From assembly GCA_036346405.1 (NCBI GenBank), contig CM070553.1:72418976-72482975 (forward strand): a DNA stretch of 64,000 bases, given 5' to 3'. Numbering within the stretch: the stretch's first letter is position 1; every line of letters begins with the position of its first letter. This DNA comes from Phyllostachys edulis (Eukaryota; Streptophyta; Magnoliopsida; Poales; Poaceae). Shown in pieces: positions 37,746-49,819 of this stretch. The position numbers and the translations under genes were made by a program. Under the pieces are notes generated by a model that saw only the letters and a list, made by a program, of their open reading frames with translations, searched no databases and was not told the DNA's origin.

Positions 37746-37947
37746 GTATTTTTCATTTCCCCAGGTTACCTTTTCTTTTAGGGCGCATTCTTTACGCTGT
37801 GCTACGAATAAGTGATCAAGAAATGTTCTTTTCTTGCTTCTTGATGCGTAATTTTAGGTTAAATGGGGGAAATGTTGTATATGTCTAGGGATATGCTAAT
37901 CTTGCATGAAATGGGGTGAATACTAACTGTGGCCTGCTAATTTTCAG
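37746..37947 (+). other. Probable 5' UTR intron of the phytolongin gene
   Basis: CAG|GTATTT donor after a GC-rich leader and a TTTTCAG|TT acceptor, enclosing 202 bp of T-rich sequence. Removing it brings the leader to within about 290 nt of the start codon. An alternative donor-like GTAAGA at about 38113 is noted. Confidence 0.5.
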
Positions 37948-38236
37948 TTCTTGATCTGTGATCCTGCCGTCGTCTGCCAACAAGTCGCCGGAGAGAACCG
38001 GCCTGAATTGCTGCCGGATTTTGGGTGCGATTTTGCTGTCGTGTCAGCTGTGGATTCTGTCAGAGAGGACCCAAATTCTTGTGCTATTGAATTGGGGCAA
38101 GTTGCTGTTGTCGGTAAGAAGGGTGGGGCGGTTGCTTCGGAGACTTCAAATGAATTATCGCCGATCCAAGTCTGTGAAGCTCGTGTCCACGCGCGCCAAG
38201 CCCCTTGAGGTCGAGATTGCTGAGGAGGACGCCCGG

Positions 38237-38983
38237 ATGAGCTCATCGGCCAACAACATGGTGTACTGTTGCATTGCTAAGGGGAAGAAGGCAATATACT
38301 ACTACAACAGCAAGGATGGTGATCCACAGATGGAGTCCACATCCGCGCTCTGCCTTGAGAATGCGCCTTCCTATCACCGGCATTACATCCACACGTCGGG
38401 GTCGAGGAGCTACGGCTATTTGATGGCTGATGGGCACATATTCTTTGCTATAATTGATCCGAGCGTCGGGAATGTCGGTGCTTTGCAGTTCCTGGAGCGT
38501 GTGCGAGATGTGTTCAGGGACACAAATAGGAATTGCTTTCACGACTCGCTGGTACCGGCTGTCCAGAGGCTGGTGGCTTCGCTGGAGAAGATGCCCCATG
38601 CAGCATTCATCCTTGAGGAAAGTGTGGAAAGGGGAGGGTCAAGTGACAGCTCGAGCTGCACATCGTCAAAGGTGCCTTTACTGGGAAAGAGCGGGGGCAG
38701 GAAGGATAAGAAGAAGGCAAATGACAAGGCAGTGTCGGCGGGGGACGGCGAGGATGAGCAGCATGGGACTCGGGGGATGAGAATAGATGTGCCACCAGAG
38801 GAGGTAGGTGGCATGTCGTTGGAGAGGAGCACAAGCCAATCCAGGCTACGACGGCAGCAGTCATCCCGGTCGTTGTGGATGCGCCATGTGAAGATCATCA
38901 TCATTGTTGATGTCATCGTTTGTCTGGTGCTGTTTGGTGCTTGGCTTGCTGTCTGCAAGGGTTTCCAGTGTGTGTCTGGGTGA
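38237..38983 (+). CDS. Phytolongin (longin-domain membrane protein, VAMP-like)
   Basis: 248 residues in one exon. The N-terminal longin fold (about residues 8-118) starts MVYCCIAKGKKAIYYYNS and continues with a SYGYLMADGHIFFAIIDPSV strand and LQFLERVRDVF helix, as in plant VAMP7-like R-SNAREs. The middle is a Ser- and Lys-rich linker (about 130-210) with no SNARE heptads, the defining difference of phytolongins. A single C-terminal hydrophobic helix (about 218-241, VKIIIIVDVIVCLVLFGAWL) anchors it in the membrane with the longin domain in the cytosol. Family members are thought to act in secretory-pathway trafficking. The ATG at 38237 matches the family's short N-terminus. The frame stays open upstream, and an in-frame ATG at 38150 would add 29 residues. 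An ATG at 38258 has the best start context. It is the only convincing host gene in the window. Confidence 0.88.
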   Translation: MSSSANNMVYCCIAKGKKAIYYYNSKDGDPQMESTSALCLENAPSYHRHYIHTSGSRSYGYLMADGHIFFAIIDPSVGNVGALQFLERVRDVFRDTNRNCFHDSLVPAVQRLVASLEKMPHAAFILEESVERGGSSDSSSCTSSKVPLLGKSGGRKDKKKANDKAVSAGDGEDEQHGTRGMRIDVPPEEVGGMSLERSTSQSRLRRQQSSRSLWMRHVKIIIIVDVIVCLVLFGAWLAVCKGFQCVSG

Positions 38984-40293
38984 TGAAATGAAATCTCCGC
39001 ATGACTTGTGTAGCTATTGGGGGAACCGAGAAGTTTTTTTAATGCAGTTAGTTGTGATATATTCCTTGCCAGAAAGCTAAATATAATCCAAGAAAATGGT
39101 GAATGGAGAGGATCTGGACTCGGTGAAAATTATGGCAGAAGCTACAATTATCCAACAACAATATTGTTAGGATCAGATGATTAAAATGGAGGCTTGATGG
39201 CGTGAACATGTACATATGCTTCACCCCTTGTACGTGATAATTTGATAGCATTTTTCATAGATGTCATGTGTTTGTGATCTTCCTGTATTATGAATTCATC
39301 TCGTGCCATATATGATTCCTTTGCTGTTAGTTGTGCAGATGATATACCTTGCTATATATGCTTCATACATCTCTTCTTTTTCATTGTCTAACATGGCATT
39401 TATGTAGATTTCTACATGGATACGGAGATTTAGTTTTGAGTTTTTTTTTTTTTGCCAGAGTTCTATAATTGTGATGAAAATGCGATTTTAGATGCTTAAT
39501 AACTAGTCTATTTTCACACGGTACCGAAAGAATGTTCTTTACCAGACAAGGCTACATTGGGTTAAGAAGAATTCTGCAAGAATGCTCATGAAGTTGTCGC
39601 ATCATGTCTTTATCTTTAGTCTGGAATGAAGCTGACAATAACTCAGGCATATGCACAACATTCCAATATTACACCCCAGTTGTGGCGAGATCATTTAAAT
39701 GTATCAAATTGCCTGTTGCCATGGCATGCAACTCTTTGTCGTTTTTCGAAGAACTGGTTAAACTTGGGAGGTGAAGAGTAATGCTTGTAAATTTGTAGTC
39801 TTGATATGATGTTGGAACTTGTATGAACATTGGCATCGTCTTGCATTTGCACGAGATCCTGAGATGTTTAACATAGCTTGCTTATTTTTCAAGACTTCAA
39901 GTGAACAAGATGTTTTGCTCTACCATGTGGAGTAGAGTTTGCCAGAACTGACACGAATAGAGCCAGCCATACTGATCATAGTTCTGAAGACCTGGAAGGA
40001 GTTATATCCTGAAGTATGTAGGATCAGAGGTTGCTGCCACTGTTATTGTAGTAGTTTTTAGTTGACTTGTGGCCTGAGTCTATTTATTGGAGAGAGTTTG
40101 ATCAGCTGTGTGCTGTCAGTACGCTGAAACTGAAATATTCGTAGGCATCTTCATCCAACAATTGAGCTGAGCTGCCAACTAGTGTCAGTTGTCAGTGTAT
40201 CAAAACTTGTGGTTGTCGAAGTTTCTGGCTTAATTCTGAATTGATCGCAATGCATAGTGGGATTGATCTCAGCTTGTACAGTGGTAGTACACA
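38984..40293. other. 3' UTR and downstream intergenic region
   Basis: AT-rich, no supported ORF. A T run lies at about 39438-39451. No clear AATAAA signal was found just after the gene. Confidence 0.45.
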
Positions 40294-40304
40294 AGAGAAA
40301 CGAG

Positions 40305-41489
40305 CTTTGGCCTAAATGACACTATTTGAAGCGGCATTAACCAAAATAGCGAATTCGTAGCTGCAATTGCAAAATGACACTCTCCACTATACCATGATGG
40401 GACGGACAAGCCACGAGACGTTATGTAGCCCCTCGTCCTTAGCACCACGAGACGAACAAGCCACGGAATGCCATGTGACCCTTCGTCCGCACCACCGAGG
40501 GACGGACACGTGGTCTTGTCTGTCCTATAGTGGTGCGGACGAGGGGTCCCGTGGCGTCCAGTGGCTTGTCCATCTCGTGGTTAATGTGACTGTGGCACGA
40601 TCTTCCAAAAGGCAGTAATACGTCGATTGTGGAGAACACGACGTTGATGATCCAAAGGCTCCGACCAAAACGGATCGAACCCCTCGCAATCACTACACCA
40701 CTGCTCGTGCCGAACGCGGTTGACCTCGGCAAGAAGACTATCTCTTGCAAGCGAATCGAGAACACAAGCAAGACAGTAGAAGATGCAATATGAAATTGTA
40801 TTGCGAATAATGATTAAGCTCACAAAGTTAGGGTTCCTCAAACCGAACGTGCGGCGAAATTGCTATGCAAAATAATCTAAAAAGAAACCCGCCTAGAGAG
40901 GTGCTAATTTCTAACTATTTATGAGGAGAAAAGGGGGAGAGGGAATTTCGGCCAGGGGGTTGGCGCACAAGACAAGGGATGCGCATAGCCCCTGGTTTCC
41001 TATCCTATTACATGACTTGTGGGTCCAATGAAAGGTGGTGTAGCACCTAATGCTTTTGGCCTAGAAAAGATGGAGTAGACGTAAAACTTGTGGTCAAGCT
41101 GAAAACGTGGGGAGGAGATCTTGTACCGATAGACTTTCTTTTCTTGGGCGCAATCAGCGCAGATGACCAGGATTTGAGAGATCCTCCCCATTATTCCTAA
41201 GTAATAAAAGATCACAATTATTAGGTAGTATATCATTCTGCATAGATAAATTATTAGCACCTAGAAATGAGCTCACTTCATAATTTAAGTGACGTGTACG
41301 AACTCTTGTCATAGGACCTTGTAGTTCAGCAACCGAATCTAGAGAATTTTGTGTAGTGCGTGTATCTGAAGGAGTGATGTCCTCATCAGTGGTGGTGCGG
41401 AGGAGGACGTCATTTTTGCAATTGCGGCTACGAGAACATCACTTTAGCTAGTGCCGCTTCAAGTAGTGCCATTTATACCAAAAACTCCC
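40305..41489. mobile_element. Mutator-like non-autonomous element (long TIRs) split by a solo LTR
   Basis: The 11-bp direct repeat AGAGAAACGAG lies at 40294-40304 and 41490-41500; 9-11 bp is the Mutator TSD size. Long terminal inverted repeats are visible: left 40305-40490 pairs with right (40490-40576 plus 41394-41489), sharing TAAATGRCACTAYTTGAAGC and GCAATTGCAAAA-TGAC blocks and CCCCTCGTCC. The left terminus seems to have lost its first few bases. It has no coding sequence, so it would depend on a transposase in trans. Confidence 0.75.
40582..41388 (-). repeat. Solo LTR inserted in the Mutator-like element
   Basis: 807 bp flanked by GTGGT at 40577-40581 and 41389-41393. It is homologous to the E10 LTR at 52872-53628 (shared CGATCTTCC, GATCCAAAGGCTCCGACC, ATCGAACCCCTCGCAATCAC). 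Minus orientation is set by the E10 PBS. The terminal TG is mutated to TA on one side. Confidence 0.85.
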
Positions 41490-41500
41490 AGAGAAACGAG

Positions 41501-43852
41501 GTTCTGAATTTACTTCAATGGCAAGTTCTGACATTGTTAAGAAACCATACAAGAACCATCCTTTTTCGTGTGAACGCAAAGCAAAACCAAACAAGAACAT
41601 CAACGGAAAGAATTAATGCATTAATTGGCTTCACCTCTGTTCGTTTCTAGCCAAGGAACTCAAGATTAATCGGAAGGAGTAATCTGATGATCTCCAACCC
41701 GGTTTTGTTCCCCTCGTAGAAACCAAAGATCAAGCCCATGCATGGAGCATTGGAGCTCCTTGCCCCTTTACCTCGCCGAAAGAACGGACGGGAGGCATCT
41801 CAGAGCAAACTGCCGCGAAAAAATCCGAGAAAAATCGTGGAGATGCGGGACAGATTGGCGCACCATGGCACAAAAATTCAGTCTCAGCTGAGATCAGCGT
41901 AAGGAGAAATTAAAATGAGAAAAATTAGATGAATACATACGTGCAGCATTCGATCGTCTTCCTAATGCCTGAGCGCTTGATCACGGCCTGTCGGGGCCAG
42001 ATTTATCGTCGGAACCCTAGGTATATATCACACTATTCACTGGATCAATAGATAGTGAACACATATATATTATTGGATTATACATATATATCGCATATGA
42101 CTATACCACGATTAATATTACATCACATAAATGTACCGTACGATTATCTATTTTACAATACGGGCTAAACAGCCCAAACACTCAACACAGAGTTCAAAAC
42201 ATAAAGTAGAGATAGACGTGGAAACAGAGAACAAAAGATGGATCCATCCACAGGCAAGTGATTAAGGGTCCAAGCCTACATCCCGCCATCATCTTCCCCA
42301 TCTAGTCCGGATGCAGCGAAGTAGTCGCGGGGTCTTGGTCAGATGATTCCGAGTTTATTTATGATGGGCGATCACAGCATATAAAAGGGTACTCCCGGAT
42401 TCATTATCGTTTGCTCAACATGCACGCTAAGCAATTCATGTAAAGAGTTCAGAATCGACCTAACATATAAACGCCTGTGCATGTGAAGTACCTCCCACTA
42501 GTTCCTTGTTCCTTGTTCCTTGTATCTCTGCCATTGGCCAAGGACGGACCTACCATTCGGGCTACCCCGCTCCCAATGCCCACCGGCGATGGAGAAGGCA
42601 GCCATGGGCTTCGCCGCCAGCATTTGTCCTCATCGCGCGAGTGGGCTCAGTTTTCTAGATCGGTAAATTACTTCAAAAATTGCTAGGTTGCTGCATTTAA
42701 GTGAAGGGATATTACTTCAAAATTCCCCATTCAGTTTATGTTAATCAAAAGAAGATGTCTAGATTATGGTTTTGATTGCTTTTAGTGTACTACCTGTATG
42801 ATCGCAACCTAGAAAGTCTATGCTTGTGTATTTGTCGTGTTAGACTCCCCACGCCTATGTTTTCCCCCTGGGTTGGGTCTGCCACTGCCATTGGCTCCTC
42901 ATGTGATTTAGGGCATGTTGATTTTTATGCCAGAATATTTGGCAGCCAACATGTTCAGCAAAGCTTGACAAGAAGCCAAGAGGGGTCTTGACAAAAGATT
43001 CACATAAAACCAAACACCTGACACCGGGGTGATGAACAGAAGGCGTAAAAAGATAAAGAAGAAGAAGAATGAACAAAAAGTTTGTATGGATGGTGGTTGG
43101 GCCAATTCTCTAGAGAGCATGCGTCCGGCCCACATTGGAGTCCAGCCCACAGAGGAGAAAGCATTGGGACCTCACGAACGAAACCTGTGACTGCGAGGCC
43201 ATCTTTCTGCATGTCAAATCGTCATAGCTAGCTGGGTGACTCCAAAGCCAATAATAAACAAGTGCCCAGATTGATTAAACAAGAACAACTTGTGTGCTGC
43301 CTACACCCACAGCCCACAGCACAAGGTGGTTGCTTGCTTTGCAGAAGAAGAAGAAGAAGAACTCGTCAGAGAAGACGACTCTGATTAGTCGACTGGAAAC
43401 AGCTACACAGTGTATAATTGTATGTTAGTACTCCACAGCATTGCTTAATCAGGGCACCGCGACCTGTCATGCTCCAATCTGTCCAAGACAAGAGCATCAT
43501 GTGTACAAGTATACTGTCATGATCCCACATTTGGGCTGGCTAGTAACGAAAATGGGCTGAGCCCAAGTCTCCGCTCACAGCCAAGGAGAGGAGAAGAAGA
43601 AATTACAGAAGGATGCCTCGGTTCTCTTCCTCCCCGAACTCTGTTCCTTCCCCTCCAACTTCGTTCTCTGATTTCCCAGTCCAAATTGCTTCTCCTGTCC
43701 CAACCTAACCTGATTTGCTCCTTCCAGACCTAGTTTCCTATTCTCTCCAATTTGTATCTTCAAGTACTATTACCCGGTGTTTGGATTGGCAAACTAGCTC
43801 TTAGTATTGGTGTTGATTTGTGTCATCAAGTGGGATTGTAACATATATCTAC
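41501..43852. other. Intergenic region with a possible LTR fragment
   Basis: No supported gene. At 41991 a TGTCGGGGCC start followed by a CATATAAAAGGG box near 42378 loosely resembles a minus-strand LTR end, but no TSD or partner was found. Other items: (GTTCCTT)3 at about 42498-42522 and a (GAA)5 run at about 43345-43360. Confidence 0.35.
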
Positions 43853-43857
43853 CCATT

Positions 43858-43924
43858 TAAAGAAAACTAAGGAAGAGAAGATTGGTTTTCTCAATACTCG
43901 CAACACACTAAAAGTGCCGAGGAG

Positions 43925-43979
<55 letters not shown>

Positions 43980-44173
43980 AGGAAGTGCCGTATCGGCTAC
44001 AGAGTCGGTTACGAACCGATTACAGATTACAATCTCTGTTGTATACATCCTGGACTCCACCACTATCGGAATCTCATATACTACCTTGCATACGGGAGAT
44101 AGGATCAGAATAGAATCATGTACAAGATAGAAATTATCTGCTACCAAACTGATTCACAATTCTATCTTTAACA
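43858..44173 (-). repeat. E9 3' LTR
   Basis: 316 bp, with a 47-nt (AT)n tract at 43930-43976. A purine-rich GAGGAGGG on the minus strand (44174-44181) precedes it as PPT. Confidence 0.93.
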
Positions 44174-44181
44174 CCCTCCTC

Positions 44182-46733
44182 AATCTCAACTTATGCGAGA
44201 TCTTAAATTGAGATTGTGTCGAAACTGTGTTAACGATGAACTGGAAGTGGTTTCGTGAAACCATCTGCAACTTGATCTTTGGAGGGTATGAACCGAACCT
44301 CAAGGGCTTTGCGTGCAACACGTTCTCGACAAAATGAAAATCTACCTCAATATGCTTTGTCCGTGCATGAAACTTTGGATTAGCTGATAGGTATGTTGCA
44401 CCCAAATTATCACACCAAAGTATGGGTGGTCTGGACTGATATACTCCAAGCTCACCTAGCAAAGACTGAACCCATATCAATTCAGCAGTTGCATTGGCCA
44501 GGACTTATACTCAGCCTCGATGCTTGATCTTGACACGATTGCTTGCTTTCTAGCACTCCATGAAATCAAGTTAGGGCCAAAAATATTGCAAAGCCTCGAT
44601 CGACCTCCTATCATCTGGGCAACACCGCCCGATCAACATCGAGAATGCAATCGAGCAACATTGAACCAGATTTACGTATAGACAAGCCAATACTCGGTGT
44701 AAACCGCAAATATCTCAATATTCTTTTCACTGGGTCAATGTTGTGTTGTTGGTGCGTGTAAGAACTGCACACCTTATTCACTGAATATGCAATATCAGTC
44801 GAGTCAATGTAAGGTCTTGTAAAGCATCAACTATACTTGATACTGGTTATGTCTCTGATCAAGAGCATCTCCTCTTGTCAAAGCTTTTGATTGATGATAA
44901 AGGAGTGGTCACAGCTTGCGTTCTTCATGCCAACTCGATCCAACAGATCGATATCGTACTTGGATTGTGTGAGAAGTAATCCATCTTCAATTTTGGCTAC
45001 TTCAATCCCTAGAAAATAATGCAGTTGCCAAGATCCTTAAGTGCAAACTCACTTTTAGTGATCAAGTAATGTCATCATGACACTATGAGAAGATCTGTAA
45101 TAATGATATCATCCACATATATGAGAAGATACACAATAATATTTCCAGCCCTATACACAAATAATGATGTGTCACTTTGGATGATCTGAACCCCATTTCT
45201 TGCAACTTGAGCTCGGTAGAGAATACCATGCACGCGAGCTTGTTTGATCCATATAGTGCTTTATCCAACTTGCACACATACCCGGACTTATCTTTCTCTT
45301 CATATCACGGAGGTTGCCTCATGAACACATCTTCTTCCGAATGCCATGAAGAAACGATTGCAGACGTCGAGTTGTCGAAGTGACCATCCATGAGAGCGCT
45401 ATGGAAAGAACAAGGCGAATCGTTCTTGCCTTAACCAGCGGGCTAAATGTATCCTCATAATCAACACCATACCGTTGCTTGAACCCTTTTGCAACAAGCC
45501 GGCCTTATACTGTCAATGCTCCCATCCACTCTACGCTTCACCTTGTACACCCATTTACAATCAATGATATTACGCTTCACGAGAAGGTACCAGTGCAGTG
45601 CGATTGTGAACCGAACGCGGTACTCTTCATCCATAGCACGTTTCCAATTCAGATCAGCAAGAGCATCATCCAAAGACAGCGGTTCTTCGATGGAACATGT
45701 GAATGCATAACGCACCGTCTTTGTCGATTATATGTTTTGGAATCCGAATGTTATTCTATGCCCGTGTAACCATGCCATCTTTGAGGGCGTGGAGGAGCCT
45801 CCTCGGCAGATGATGGTGACAAAGAAGGCGAGGGCGATGAGGATCAGAGACCATCGGAGCTTGATCGTGTCGAGAGGCGAGGCGGCGTCATAGGTTCGAC
45901 ATCTGTGAAGCTGTCGAAGAAGCCTCTGTCTCCTGGAGAGACGACGAGCGCAGATTGATGAGGATTGAAGGAGATCGCTTCTGCGCGCATCGATGCGAGA
46001 CCGCCACACTTGTCACGGCAACATCGTCAACAATATCGGTTGTGGGCAACACCGGATCCTCCTGAATACCTGTGTGTGTGCCAACTTCCTGAACACGCTG
46101 CACAGACAAGTCAGGTTGCTCACCAGAGAAAACTGAAATATGCTCAGAAGTTAGTTGGTCGGCGACTGTGGGTGGTGTATTGGCAAAAGGAAAATTTGTT
46201 CTCGAAGATGACATCCCTAGAGATATAAACACGTCCAGAAGACATGTCAAGACACTTATATCCTTTGTGAAGGTGCTATACCCTAAGAACACACATTGCT
46301 TAGAGCGGAATTGAAGTTTGCGGAATTATATGGTCGAAGGTGAGGCCAACATGCACACCCAAAAGTGCGAAGAAAAGAGTAGTCGGGGCTTGGCGAATAG
46401 GCGTTCAATAGGAGAAGCAAAATTGAGCACTCGACTAGGCATCCTGTTTATGAGAAAGGTGGCGATTAAATAGGCGTAATCCCGAATTTTAGGGGTATAG
46501 GCGCATGAGCTAGAAGAGCTAGGCCAACTTCAACAATATGACGATGTTTGCGTTGGTGAGCGTTCTGGCGATGAGTGTGAGGACAGAAACTTGATGAGCA
46601 ATGCCAGTTTTTTAAAGAAGGAATTAAGCTTCTGTACTCCCCTTTAATCGGTTTGCACATGAATAATTTTTACGCCTAATAGTCGTTCAAAGCATGTTTT
46701 TGAAACTCTAGGAAGGCATTGAACACATCGGAC
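44182..46733 (-). pseudogene. E9 integrase C-terminus, RT and RNase H, frameshifted
   Basis: Recognisable blocks in changing frames: a FLGYST post-integrase piece (45888-46292), the RT start with NWKRAMDEEYRV and NIIDCKWVYKVKRRVDGSID (45461-45715), VCKLDKALYG with the YVDD region (45083-45277), and RNase H ending PILWCDNLGATYLSANPKFH then ARTKHIEVDFHFV (44200-44480). The frame is first lost at about 46733, just after the integrase SWLYLIEK segment. RT carried out cDNA synthesis in the parent element; this copy cannot. Confidence 0.85.
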
Positions 46734-47543
46734 CTATTTTTCAATGAGATATAACCAAGAGAATTTACTATAGTCATCAATAAAGCTCACATAGTATTTA
46801 TATCCTTCGACTGATGTAGGAGCAGGACCCCAAACATCAGAGAAAACAAGATCTAAGGGAGCTACAGGAACACGAGATGATAAAGAATAAGGGAGCTGAT
46901 GACTCTTAGCTTGTTGACAAGCATCACAAACTAAAGGTTTATTGGACATATCTAAACAAGAGAGATTATAACGCCTAATGACTTGCTGAACGACCGAAAA
47001 AGATGGATGACCAAAGCGACTGTGCCATTGCTCTTGAGTTGGTGTTGATATTGCTAAGGCATGCTTGGGTTGGGGCTGCAGGGGGTAGAGACCTCTCTCA
47101 CATCTGCCTCGAAAAAGAATCTTCTTTGTGTCCTGATCCTTAATAAGGAAATAATCAGGATGAAATTCAAGAAAAACATTATTATCTGAAGTTAGGCGAT
47201 GGACAGAGATAAGATTTTTGGCGGTGAGGACACACAGAACATTGTTTAGGTGAAGATCTCTATTAGGATTTTGTATAGTAGATTGACCAACATAACTAAT
47301 GAGCATACCTGTTCCGTTTGCAGCCTGAACTTGATCTCGTCCATTGTACTTATCCTTCATTGTCAGCCTATCTAGATCACTAGTAATGTGATCTGTCGCA
47401 CCGGTGTCTGTATACCAGTTTGTGTCAATTCCATATGAGGAAGTATTTGCAGCTACAGCAACTTTGGATGATTCTTCATTCTGGAAAGCGTGGTCAAAAC
47501 GATGCCAGCACTTTTGTGCAACATGCCCCACCTTGCTACAGAT
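46734..47543 (-). pseudogene. E9 protease and integrase N-terminal half (open frame)
   Basis: A frame continuous with gag apart from one UAG. It begins inside the zinc knuckle (CSKVGHVAQKC), then the protease WYTDTGATDHITSD with the DTG triad intact, GAG-pre (HSRFGHPSF, CDACQQAKSHQLPY) and the start of the integrase core with the Asp of SDVWGPAP and FIDDYSKFSW. It ends prematurely at 46734, before the rest of the DDE core. Confidence 0.88.
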
Positions 47544-48437
47544 CTAACAAGTGGGACGTGCACCTCCAGACACACCACCGGGACCTCCTGTGCGTCGGTA
47601 GCCTTCACCTTGTCGCTGTCCATTGTCTCGACCGCCACCACCACGTCCACCTTGGCCGCGCCCCCGTCTTCCCTGACCACCTCCTCGAGAAGAGAAATTC
47701 GCAGAGGAACCAGAGAACTGGGACACGCTGTTCTGCTGATCAAGACGCATCTCGAAGCTCAACAGATGTGCATATACATCATTGAGATTCAGCACATCAG
47801 ATTTGGTGGTGATGGACGTCACCAAGGGGTTGTAATCGGCATCTAGCCCAGCAAGGAGATAGGACACGAACTCCTCATCTTCGAGTGGCTTGCCTGCAGA
47901 CGCCATCGTATCTGCTAGTTTCTTCATCTTGGCATAGTACACTGCTGCTGTGAGATCGTTCTTGCGTGTGTTGGAGAGTTGCATGCGGAGCTGCATGAGT
48001 CGTGCCCTAGATTGAGACGAGAACATGCGTTCCAATGCTCCCCACACTTCAGCTGCAGTCTCTAGCAACATGACCTGCGAAAGAATTTCAGGGGATAGAG
48101 ACGAGAGTAAAGTACTGAGTACAATCTGGTCCATTTGGATCCATGCTTCATAATTCGGATTCTCGACTTGCATTGTCTCGCCATCAACTGTCTGAGCTAC
48201 AGTTGCAGCTGGTGCAGGTCTTGTTCCGTTGACGAAACCGAGAAGACGTTGTCCACGAAGATACGGGACAATCTGGGCCTTCCAGAGGAGGTAGTTTCCT
48301 TGTTCTTGCGACAACTTGACATTGATCAGTTGCCCAAAATTTGGCGTCGGGAGGAGGCCAGCGAAGACGCTCTGTGCGCCGTTGGCCACCAGATTTACCG
48401 CGCTGCTGGTCGCTGATGAAGAGCTTGATGTAGACAT
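47544..48437 (-). CDS. E9 Gag (nucleocapsid truncated by UAG)
   Basis: Start ATG at 48437, just downstream of the PBS. About 297 residues: a Ser-rich N-terminus, the gag core (KLSQEQGNYLLWKAQIVPYL, AWIQMDQIVLSTLLSSL, then LETAAEVWGALERMF and LRMQLSNTRK; UBN2 family), and an Arg/Gly-rich tail. It stops at UAG 47544-47546, which sits between the first two Cys of a CX2CX4HX4C knuckle. Otherwise intact. Gag forms the particle and binds RNA; without the knuckle RNA binding would be impaired. It could be translated, but the element is likely defective. Confidence 0.85.
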   Translation of the reverse strand: MSTSSSSSATSSAVNLVANGAQSVFAGLLPTPNFGQLINVKLSQEQGNYLLWKAQIVPYLRGQRLLGFVNGTRPAPAATVAQTVDGETMQVENPNYEAWIQMDQIVLSTLLSSLSPEILSQVMLLETAAEVWGALERMFSSQSRARLMQLRMQLSNTRKNDLTAAVYYAKMKKLADTMASAGKPLEDEEFVSYLLAGLDADYNPLVTSITTKSDVLNLNDVYAHLLSFEMRLDQQNSVSQFSGSSANFSSRGGGQGRRGRGQGGRGGGGRDNGQRQGEGYRRTGGPGGVSGGARPTC

Positions 48438-48458
48438 CACGACGTAGCTGGAAGAAGT

Positions 48459-48471
48459 GGCTCTGATACCA
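48459..48471 (-). other. E9 primer-binding site
   Basis: TGGTATCAGAGCC on the minus strand, immediately next to the 5' LTR; complement of initiator tRNA-Met. Confidence 0.93.
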
Positions 48472-48832
<361 letters not shown>

Positions 48833-48837
48833 CCATT

Positions 48838-49819
48838 GATTAATCCTAGCGTCGGTGAAATCAACGTCACATGTGTTATGTGTACGATTAGATCTCTCTT
48901 AATCTTAAAGTTTACTTAACCCACATGCGGAACATGCCGTCATTTCACTTCCAAAACAACACGCTACAAAGTGGTTAAAAATCGCTTCGCCTTTTCGCTA
49001 GAGTACACTAATTAGAATATTCCCCTCCGCCTGCCTTCGTCTCTTCGTGGGAGTTGTTCTTGCAGAGCAAAGCGGAAAATGACACCCACTGGCCACTGCA
49101 TGCACGTGGTTGTCACCTTTTCAGAGGGAAAATGGCAGCCGTCTTAACGAAACGTGATCCAGATTATCTGTAGCAATTCTCCTTTTAATTCCAATGATTG
49201 GAATTCTTGAAATCTGGACTGGAGTCCATAATTATGGGCACCTGAACACTCGTTTTTACTGATTACTACTCCAGCAATATAGGCCTGTAAAAAAAAAAGT
49301 TATACCGAAAGGATTAGAATGCTGGATTTCATTTACATAGAGATAAATAAGATGATGATTTGATCCGGTTTGTAATCAGCAGTACATGGGAATACATGGC
49401 GGTTGGCACTGACTGATTCTCGAAACAAGTGTTGATGGGACAGTCAAATGATCCCAGCCCATTCGATCATCAGAAAAGGCCACCCAAATGGATGAGCATG
49501 ATGATGAAAGCAACAGGCAAATATACGAGTATCTATCAGAACGAAAAGAGAGAGAGAAAGGGAGAAAGCCGGTGCATTAATATATAGATGAATCGCGAGT
49601 AGTGGAAACGCGCTGCATTTTTGGATTAATTATGATTCATTATTTTTTCATAAAGGGAAAAAAATAGATTATGATTCATGGGTAGGCTCAGTGGCTAGCG
49701 ACTCCCTTGACAAGGGATTTATGTCTCCTGAACAAGAGGCTAGGCTGAGATTTATTTATTTATTTGCATGGATCTGCATGAGGGAGCTGCATGCTGGCCC
49801 TCTCCCTTCTGCTCACAGC
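48838..49819. other. Intergenic sequence right of E9
   Basis: No supported gene. AT-rich, with a purine-rich stretch near 49545-49565 and (TTTA)n near 49750. Confidence 0.5.

Noticed and set aside
41991..42470. TGTCGGGGCC start plus TATAAAA box suggesting another solo LTR
   Set aside because: No partner terminus, TSD, PBS or alignment to the other LTRs was convincing; kept only as a note in the intergenic entry.
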